The position numbers were made by a program, and so were the translations under genes. Under the pieces are notes generated by a model. It saw nothing but the letters and a program-made list of their open reading frames with translations, was not told the DNA's origin and searched no databases. Positions 1-7,636 of a DNA stretch of 7,636 nt are shown in pieces. This DNA is from CAVQLX01 sp046727715 (lineage in GTDB: Bacteria > Desulfobacterota > Binatia > DP-6). How positions within the stretch are numbered: the first letter of the stretch is position 1; the number at the start of each line of letters is the position of its first letter. Where the stretch lies: positions 1 to 7,636 of the forward strand of contig JBKPDC010000034.1 in the NCBI GenBank assembly GCA_046727715.1, written 5' to 3'.

Positions 1-3004
<3,004 letters not shown>

Positions 3005-3008
<4 letters not shown>

Positions 3009-5056
3009 AGGAAGTAGTCGAAATCCTGCTCGGTGCGGATGCGCCGGCGCACGCGGAAGACGTGAGCCGGGAGGGCGTTCGGGTCGAGGGCGACGTAGTT
3101 GCGAGGTCCCTGCCACAGGTAGCGTGCGCCGCCGAGGAGATCGTCGACCTGGTAGGACTGCGCGGGGTCGATTCCCAGCTCGCCGAGCGGCAGCTCGAGG
3201 AATCCCGATTGCGGGTGATGCGGATCGAGGTTCACCACGACGATCATCACGTTGGACAGGTCGGGGTTCGTCTTCCCGTAGGCGATGAGCGCCCCGTTGT
3301 CCACGGGGAAGAAGCGCAGCCGGCGGTCGTGGCGGAAGGCCGGGTTGTCGCGGCGAATGCGGTTCAGCAGGGTGACGAGCGGCTGCAGCCCGTCGGGGCG
3401 GTCGAGATCCCAGTGGCGTACCTCGTACTTCTCGGAGTCGAGGTACTCCTCGGTGCCCGGCACCGCGGCGCCCACGCAGAGCTCGAACGGCGGTCCATAG
3501 ATCCCGTAGCTGCCCGCGAGGGTGGCAGCGAGGACGAGCCGGATCTGGAACGCCGGCCGGCCACCGGTCTGCAGGTACTCGTGGAGGATGTCCGGCGTGT
3601 TGGCGAAGAAGTTGGGCCGCATGTACTCGCGGACCGGCGTCTGCGTGAGCTCGGTCAGGTACTCCGTGATCTCCGCCTTCGTGTTGCGCCACGTGAAGTA
3701 GGTGTACGACTGCGAGAAGCCCAGCTTGGCCAGGCGGCGCATGACGGCGGGGCGGGTGAAGGCCTCGGCGAGAAAGACGGTCTCCGGATGGCGCGCGCGG
3801 ACCTCCGCGATGAGCCATTCCCAGAACGCGAACGGCTTCGTGTGCGGGTTGTCGACGCGGAGGATCGTCACGCCGTGACCGATCCAGAAGAGCACGACGT
3901 CGCGCAGCGCCGCCCAGAGCGACGCCTGCGCCGCGCACTCGAAGTCGAAGGGGTAGATGTCCTGGTAGCGCTTCGGCGGGTTCTCCGCGTACTGGATCGA
4001 CCCGTCGGGCCGGCGCCGGAACCATTCCGGGTGCTCGTGCACCCAGGGGTGATCGGGCGAGCACTGGAAGGCGATGTCGAGCGCGACCGAGAGGCCGACC
4101 TCGCCCGCGCGGGCGACGAGCGCGTCGAAGTCCGCGAGCGTGCCGAGGTCGGGGTGCACGGCCGTGTGCCCACCCTCGGCCGCGCCGATGGCCCACGGGC
4201 TGCCGGGATCGCCAGGCTCGCGCACGAGCGAGTTGTTGCGGCCCTTGCGGTACGAGGTCCCGATCGGGTGGATCGGCGGCAGGTAGAGCACGTCGAAGCC
4301 CATGTCCGCGACGTAGCCGAGCCGGTCCGCGAGGTCGCGCAGCGTGCCGGGGCGGGTGGGATCGGGGGACATGGAGCGCGGGAAGCACTCGTACCAGGCG
4401 CCGAACGCGGCGCGCTCGACCTCGACCTCGATCGGCAGCGGGTGCGGCAGGGTGGCTGACCCGCCGCGGTCGGGATGCCTGGCCATGACCGCCTCGAGCT
4501 CCGGCGCGAGCGCGGCCGCGCTGCGCACACGCTGCTCGGCCGAGCCGGCGAGGAACTCCGCCCGGTCGACGAGCCACGCACCGTCCGTACCATCCGCGCG
4601 TGCGGCCGCCGCCCGCACCAGGGCCGCGCCCTCGAGGAGCTCGCTCGCAACCTCCTGACCCGCCTGGACCTTGCGCGCGACCCCCCGGCGCCACGACCCG
4701 AACCGGTCGACCCAGGCCTCGACGGTGAACTCGTACCGGCCGAGCGCCTCGACGACGAACCGCCCCGTCCAGCGGTCGTTGTCGAGCGCGGTCAGCGCCA
4801 CGTCGCGCCACTCGGACTCGTCGGCGCGACGGTACCGCAGGCGGCCGCTCAGGAGATCGTGCCCCTCGGCGATGATCGTCGCCGTCGCATCCACGGACTC
4901 GCCCACGCTACGCTTGGCCGCGAAGCGGCCGCCGTCGACCTGCGGCGACACGTCTTCGATGACCACGCGGCTCGGCGGCCCCTCGGTTGCGGGGAGCGTG
5001 CCGTCGCTGCGGGCGTCCCCGGCCTCGTCAGGCGAGCGCCTCGGCTGGCGTCCCAT
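3005..5056 (-). CDS. glgE: Alpha-1,4-glucan:maltose-1-phosphate maltosyltransferase GlgE (GH13)
   Basis: Transfers maltosyl units from maltose 1-phosphate to the non-reducing end of alpha-1,4-glucan, releasing phosphate; cytoplasmic. The protein is 683 residues from ATG 5056, close to the usual 650-700. The family N-terminal domain starts at RVVIEDVSPQVDGGRF (about residue 29), and the GH13 catalytic barrel includes AWYECFPRSMSPD, DVLYLPPIHPIG and YRKGRNN. Catalytic residues are visible: nucleophile D402 in ILRVDNPHTKP, acid/base E431 in VFLAEAFTRP, and D489 in NTPDIL. Their spacing (29 and 58) agrees closely with what I recall for Streptomyces GlgE (D394, E423, D480). N403 next to the nucleophile is also the family residue. 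The frame is open back to an ATG at 5188, but the family alignment begins well inside it. ATG 5056 is preceded by AGGGAG, although at a short spacing of 3 bases; ATG 5077 has no such site. It is first in the minus-strand operon and overlaps treS-mak by ATGA, so the product is made together with its substrate supplier. Confidence 0.95.
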
Positions 5057-5059
5057 CGT

Positions 5060-5065
5060 CTCCCT
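5060..5065 (-). promoter_or_regulatory. Shine-Dalgarno supporting the glgE start at 5056
   Basis: On the minus strand AGGGAG is followed by three bases and then ATG. The spacing is shorter than ideal, but no better site precedes the in-frame ATGs at 5077 or 5188. This, with the position where GlgE homology begins, decides the chosen start. Confidence 0.5.
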
Positions 5066-5067
5066 GG

Positions 5068-5095
5068 ACTCTAGCATCGGTCGCGCCAATGTGAA
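5068..5095 (-). promoter_or_regulatory. Candidate sigma-70-like promoter for the glgE-treS operon
   Basis: On the minus strand TTCACA (5095-5090, five of six matches to TTGACA) is separated by 16 bases from TAGAGT (5073-5068, four of six matches to TATAAT), with TG one base upstream of the -10 as in an extended -10. It sits in the only gap between the divergent gene groups and points into glgE. Transcription would start near 5061, leaving a leader of only about five bases and placing the start inside the Shine-Dalgarno. That is unusual and lowers confidence. The host sigma factor preference is unknown. Confidence 0.35.
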
Positions 5096-5198
5096 CCCCG
5101 GTGGCCGGCGGGTGGCAGCGGCGAATGGATGGCCGCCGCGGATCGCGGACGCGTGGCGCCGGTTGCCGCTCCCCGTCCAACCTGCCAATCAGGCGGCC

Positions 5199-6146
5199 AT
5201 GCGGACGACGGTGGAGCAGGACGCCGAGATCGCGGCGGCGCGCACGGTGTGGCAATCGACCCGGCGGCCGACCGTGCCGGCAGTGGAGGAGGTACTGTAT
5301 GACGTGCGGCCCGTGCTCGACCACGGCTTCGTGCGCGTGATCGACTACATGGGCGACGACGCCGCCATCGTGCAGGCGGCGCGGGTCTCGTACGGCAAGG
5401 GGACGAGGCGCGTCAGCGAGGATCGCGGCCTCATCCGCTACCTCATGCGCCACCACCATACGACACCCTTCGAGATGTGCGAGCTGAAGCTGCACTGCAA
5501 GCTGCCGATCTTCGTGGCGCGGCAGTGGATCCGGCACCGGACGGCCAACGTCAACGAGGCGTCGGGACGCTATTCGATTCTCGACCGTGAGTTCTACGTG
5601 CCCGCGGCCGATGCGCTCGGCGTCCAGTCCACGGCGAACCGGCAGGGTCGGGCCGCGACGCTTGCGGGTGAACTCGCCGCCCGCGTGCTCGAGCTCCTGA
5701 AGGAGGACGCCGCGCGCTGCTACGATCACTATCTAGACCTGCTGAACGAGGACGACACCGGCCAGCCGCTCCGGTCCGGCGAGCCCGGCCTCGCCCGCGA
5801 GCTGGCGCGCATCAACCTGCCGGTGAGCCTGTATACCCAGTGGTACTGGAAGATCGATCTCCACAACCTCCTCCACTTCCTCCTGCTCCGCGCCGATCCG
5901 CACGCGCAGGAGGAGATCCGTGCCTACGCCTTGGCGATCGGCGACGTCGTGCAACGCTGGGTGCCCCTCGCCTGGGAGGCGTTCGCCGACTACCGCCTCG
6001 AGGCGATGACGCTGTCGCGCGCCGAGCGCGAGGCGGTGCGGCGCATGCTGGCGGGCGAGGCGGCGGACCTCGCCGCGCTCGGTCTGTCCAAGCGCGAGCA
6101 GGAGGAGCTGCGGGCGAAGCTCGGCGCGGGTGGCCCGCGGCGATGA
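5199..6146 (+). CDS. thyX: Flavin-dependent thymidylate synthase ThyX
   Basis: Makes dTMP from dUMP with methylene-tetrahydrofolate as carbon donor and FAD/NAD(P)H as reductant, independent of ThyA and yielding tetrahydrofolate directly. From ATG 5199 the product is 315 residues, matching the long ThyX type that begins with a short tail and then VLDHGFVRVIDYMGDDAAIV. The ThyX signature RHRX7S is intact: R112-H113-R114, then S122 (RHRTANVNEASGRYS). Other family segments are ARVSYGKGT, LMRHHHTTPFEM and NLPVSLYTQWYWKIDLHNLLHFL. The open frame extends upstream to 4671, antisense to glgE, but homology starts only near residue 1 as chosen. The ATG has no well-spaced Shine-Dalgarno (AGGCGG lies only two bases away); an in-frame GTG at 5211 is an alternative. 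The last 35 or so residues are a charged helical tail. It is first in the plus-strand group and its stop overlaps the next start as ATGA. Confidence 0.95.
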   Translation: MRTTVEQDAEIAAARTVWQSTRRPTVPAVEEVLYDVRPVLDHGFVRVIDYMGDDAAIVQAARVSYGKGTRRVSEDRGLIRYLMRHHHTTPFEMCELKLHCKLPIFVARQWIRHRTANVNEASGRYSILDREFYVPAADALGVQSTANRQGRAATLAGELAARVLELLKEDAARCYDHYLDLLNEDDTGQPLRSGEPGLARELARINLPVSLYTQWYWKIDLHNLLHFLLLRADPHAQEEIRAYALAIGDVVQRWVPLAWEAFADYRLEAMTLSRAEREAVRRMLAGEAADLAALGLSKREQEELRAKLGAGGPRR

Positions 6147-6514
6147 CCGAGCCGAACGTCCTCGCCGTGGTCCGCGCGGGCGTACGGCTCTTCAACCGCG
6201 GGCGGTACCTCGACGCGCAGGCGGTCTGGGAGGAGGCCTGGCGCGGAGCCGCCACGGACGATCGCCCCCTCCTCGAAGGGTTGGTCCAGCTCGCGGGCGG
6301 GCTCCACCTGCGCACCCGACGTGGCGCGACGCGCGGTGCGGAGCACCTGCTGTCGCAGGCGCTGGTCACGCTCGAGGACTATCGCCCGGCCGCGCACGGC
6401 CTCGACGTGGAGACGCTGGTGGCGGAGTTCGGTGCCTACGTCGACTGGATGCGGTCGGTCACGCGGCCGCACCGCTTCGCCGACGCGGTGCGCATCCCAC
6501 GCCTGAAGGTCTGA
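6143..6514 (+). CDS. DUF309 family protein with altered His-Glu motif
   Basis: A 123-residue, mostly helical protein of unknown function. It matches the DUF309 pattern: RLFNRGRYLDAQAVWEEAW (residues 15-33) and LLEGLVQLAGGLHL (43-56), followed by a Gly/Ala helix (GATRGAEHLL). In typical members the first motif reads approximately EAHEvlEdlW; here the His and following Glu are Q26 and A27, while E30 and W33 are kept, as is H55 in the second helix. If the family binds metal or catalyses a reaction through the HE pair, this copy may lack it. No signal peptide or membrane segment is seen. The ATG overlaps the thyX stop (ATGA), with GGGTGG upstream as a possible ribosome site, so it is probably co-translated with ThyX. 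Family assignment is from pattern memory; the function is unknown. Confidence 0.8.
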   Translation: MTEPNVLAVVRAGVRLFNRGRYLDAQAVWEEAWRGAATDDRPLLEGLVQLAGGLHLRTRRGATRGAEHLLSQALVTLEDYRPAAHGLDVETLVAEFGAYVDWMRSVTRPHRFADAVRIPRLKV

Positions 6515-6523
6515 GGCGGGTCC

Positions 6524-7402
6524 GTGCGGCTCACCGTCGAGGACGTTCGCCAGGGGCTGCGGGACGCGCGCTACGTCACCACGCCGCGGGTCGAGACCGC
6601 CCTCTTCCTGGCGCTCACGCTGGAGAAGCCGCTCCTCGCCGAGGGGCCGGCCGGCGCCGGCAAGACCGAGCTGGGCAAGCTGCTCGCCGGCATGCTGCAC
6701 GCCGACCTGCTGCGGCTCCAGTGCTACGAGGGGCTCGACGAGGCGCGCGCGCTGTTCGAGTGGAACTACCAGAAGCAGCTGCTGCGGATCCAGGCCGATC
6801 GCGGCGAGGGCCGGCAGTGGGAGGACGTGGCGCACGACATCTTCTCGCCCGACTACCTGCTCGAGCGGCCGCTGCTGCGCGCCATCACCGCGCCGCGCAC
6901 GGTCGTGCTGCTGATCGACGAGATCGACAAGGCCGATCCGGAGTTCGAAGCCTTCCTGCTCGAGGTGCTGAGCGACTTCCAGGTGTCGGTCCCCGAGCTG
7001 GGCACGCTCACGGCCCGCCATCGCCCGGTGGTGGTGCTCACCTCGAACCGGACGCGCGACCTGTCGGAAGCGCTGCTCCGCCGCTGCCTCCACCTGTTCG
7101 TCGACTTTCCGGGTCCGGAGAAGGAAGCCGAGATCGTCGCGCTGAAGGTTCCGGACCTCGACGAGCGGCTGCGCGTCCAGGTGGCGCGCTTCGTGGCCGG
7201 GCTGCGGAAGCTCGAGCTGGCCAAGGCGCCCAGCATCGCCGAGACGCTCGACTGGGCCCGGGGCCTCGTGGCACTCGGCGTGCGCGAGCTGGACGCCGCC
7301 ACGGTGCGCCAGACGCTGGCGCTGGTGCTGAAGCACGAGGACGACCTGCGCAAGGTGGAGGCGAAGGTGGGCGCGCTCCTCGCCGCGGCCGGCAGGACCT
7401 GA
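6524..7402 (+). CDS. MoxR/CoxD-type AAA+ ATPase
   Basis: A 292-residue single-domain AAA+ ATPase of the MoxR group, closest in look to CoxD-like proteins that work with a VWA partner. Walker A is GPAGAGKTE at 41-49 (K47, T48); Walker B is VLLIDEID at 128-135 (D132, E133); sensor 1 is LTSN with N175; the following SEALLRRC carries arginines (186, 187) in the arginine-finger region. It lacks signal peptide or membrane segments and should act in the cytoplasm as a ring-shaped remodelling chaperone. CoxD is known from aerobic CO dehydrogenase maturation, but no cox structural genes are visible here, so the client is unknown. The start is GTG 6524, seven bases after a GAGG ribosome site that begins in the DUF309 stop codon; no ATG fits the family N-terminus. 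It lies nine bases after DUF309 and one base before the next gene. Confidence 0.92.
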   Translation: MRLTVEDVRQGLRDARYVTTPRVETALFLALTLEKPLLAEGPAGAGKTELGKLLAGMLHADLLRLQCYEGLDEARALFEWNYQKQLLRIQADRGEGRQWEDVAHDIFSPDYLLERPLLRAITAPRTVVLLIDEIDKADPEFEAFLLEVLSDFQVSVPELGTLTARHRPVVVLTSNRTRDLSEALLRRCLHLFVDFPGPEKEAEIVALKVPDLDERLRVQVARFVAGLRKLELAKAPSIAETLDWARGLVALGVRELDAATVRQTLALVLKHEDDLRKVEAKVGALLAAAGRT

Positions 7403-7403
7403 C

Positions 7404-7636
7404 GTGCGACGCCGGCTGCTCGCCTTCGTGCAGACGCTGCGCACGCACGGCCTCGCGATCTCGGTCGCCGAGACGATGGACGCGTTGGCCGCCGTCGCCG
7501 CGGCCGGGGTCGCGCGCGAGACCTTGCGCGAGGCGCTGGCCGCCACGCTCGTGAAGGACGAGCGCGACCGGGCGGGGTTCGACCGACTCTTCGACGTCGC
7601 CTTCCCGCTGCGTGGGTCGGTCGAGGAGTCGCGCGG
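7404..7636 (+). CDS. CoxE-like (VWA domain) protein, N-terminal part only
   Basis: The frame starts at GTG 7404, one base after the ATPase stop, with AGGA six bases upstream, and stays open to the right edge (77 codons visible). The N-terminus fits the CoxE-like/VWA family: FVQTLRTHGLAISVAETMDAL, then LREALAATLVKDERDRAGFDRLFDVAF. Full-length members are roughly 400 residues with a C-terminal von Willebrand A fold carrying a MIDAS metal site; none of that part is in the window, so the VWA domain is predicted rather than seen. Such proteins pair with the MoxR/CoxD ATPase, and the gene order here supports that. There is no signal peptide. Confidence 0.82.
   Translation, partial: MRRRLLAFVQTLRTHGLAISVAETMDALAAVAAAGVARETLREALAATLVKDERDRAGFDRLFDVAFPLRGSVEESR

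Larger units (their letters stand above)
5057..5198. other. Divergent intergenic region between glgE and thyX
   Basis: This 142-bp gap is the only non-coding interval of any size in the window and must hold the start signals for both transcription units, unless they lie within the neighbouring genes. Its glgE-proximal half carries the candidate promoter described separately. On the plus strand I could not find a convincing -35/-10 pair for thyX: a TTGCCG at 5163-5168 has no matching -10. Most of the region is very GC-rich with overlapping CG-rich words. Confidence 0.7.

Noticed and set aside
3062..4459. A 465-codon plus-strand frame antisense to glgE
   Set aside because: Same cause: it mirrors the GlgE coding frame and its product is low-complexity and charged, with no family motif.
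5136..5148. Small inverted repeat CCGCG-GAT-CGCGG in the divergent gap, a possible operator
   Set aside because: Five-base arms made only of C and G are expected by chance in DNA this GC-rich, and it is not placed over the candidate promoter.
5163..5198. Possible thyX promoter starting with TTGCCG
   Set aside because: No acceptable -10 hexamer lies 15-19 bases downstream (CAATCA is the best), so it cannot be supported.
5990..7546. A 518-codon minus-strand frame covering DUF309, the ATPase and the start of the VWA gene
   Set aside because: It spans three plus-strand genes with clear motifs and ribosome sites; the product is Arg/Gln/Leu-rich and resembles no protein I know.
6130..7554. A 474-codon plus-strand frame overlapping DUF309 and the ATPase in another phase
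   Set aside because: Its product is Arg/Gly/Ala-rich noise; the Walker A, Walker B and sensor motifs are all in the frame starting at 6524.

Overview
High-GC bacterial chromosomal DNA with two divergent, tightly packed gene groups separated by about 142 bp (5057-5198). Codons are strongly GC-biased. There are no phage, IS, CRISPR or RNA-gene signals. The gene content (GlgE pathway with a fused trehalose synthase-maltokinase, a flavin-dependent thymidylate synthase of the long type, a CoxD/CoxE-like pair) fits a free-living high-GC bacterium, perhaps proteobacterial/deltaproteobacterial or a related soil lineage. This placement is inference only; no taxonomic marker is present.

Left, minus strand (5056 down to 1 and beyond): glgE (maltosyltransferase), then a bifunctional treS-mak gene that overlaps it by an ATGA junction and runs off the left edge. 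Together they make a trehalose-to-glucan route: TreS interconverts trehalose and maltose, the kinase domain makes maltose 1-phosphate, and GlgE polymerises the maltosyl units into alpha-1,4-glucan. A branching enzyme (glgB) would be the expected next gene outside the window, but it cannot be seen here.

Right, plus strand (5199 to the right edge): thyX (dTMP synthesis), a small DUF309 protein overlapping it by ATGA, a MoxR/CoxD-type AAA+ ATPase starting at GTG nine bases after the DUF309 stop, and the first 77 codons of a CoxE-like protein, normally a VWA-domain partner of such ATPases. The spacing suggests one transcript. The ATPase-VWA pair is probably a chaperone or metal-cofactor maturation module whose client is not in the window.

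No stretch longer than 300 bases lacks a gene; the only real intergenic gap is 5057-5198. I see no clearly new system. The points most worth checking are the DUF309 protein that has lost its usual His-Glu pair, the orphan CoxD/CoxE-like pair behind thyX, and the very short predicted leader of glgE.
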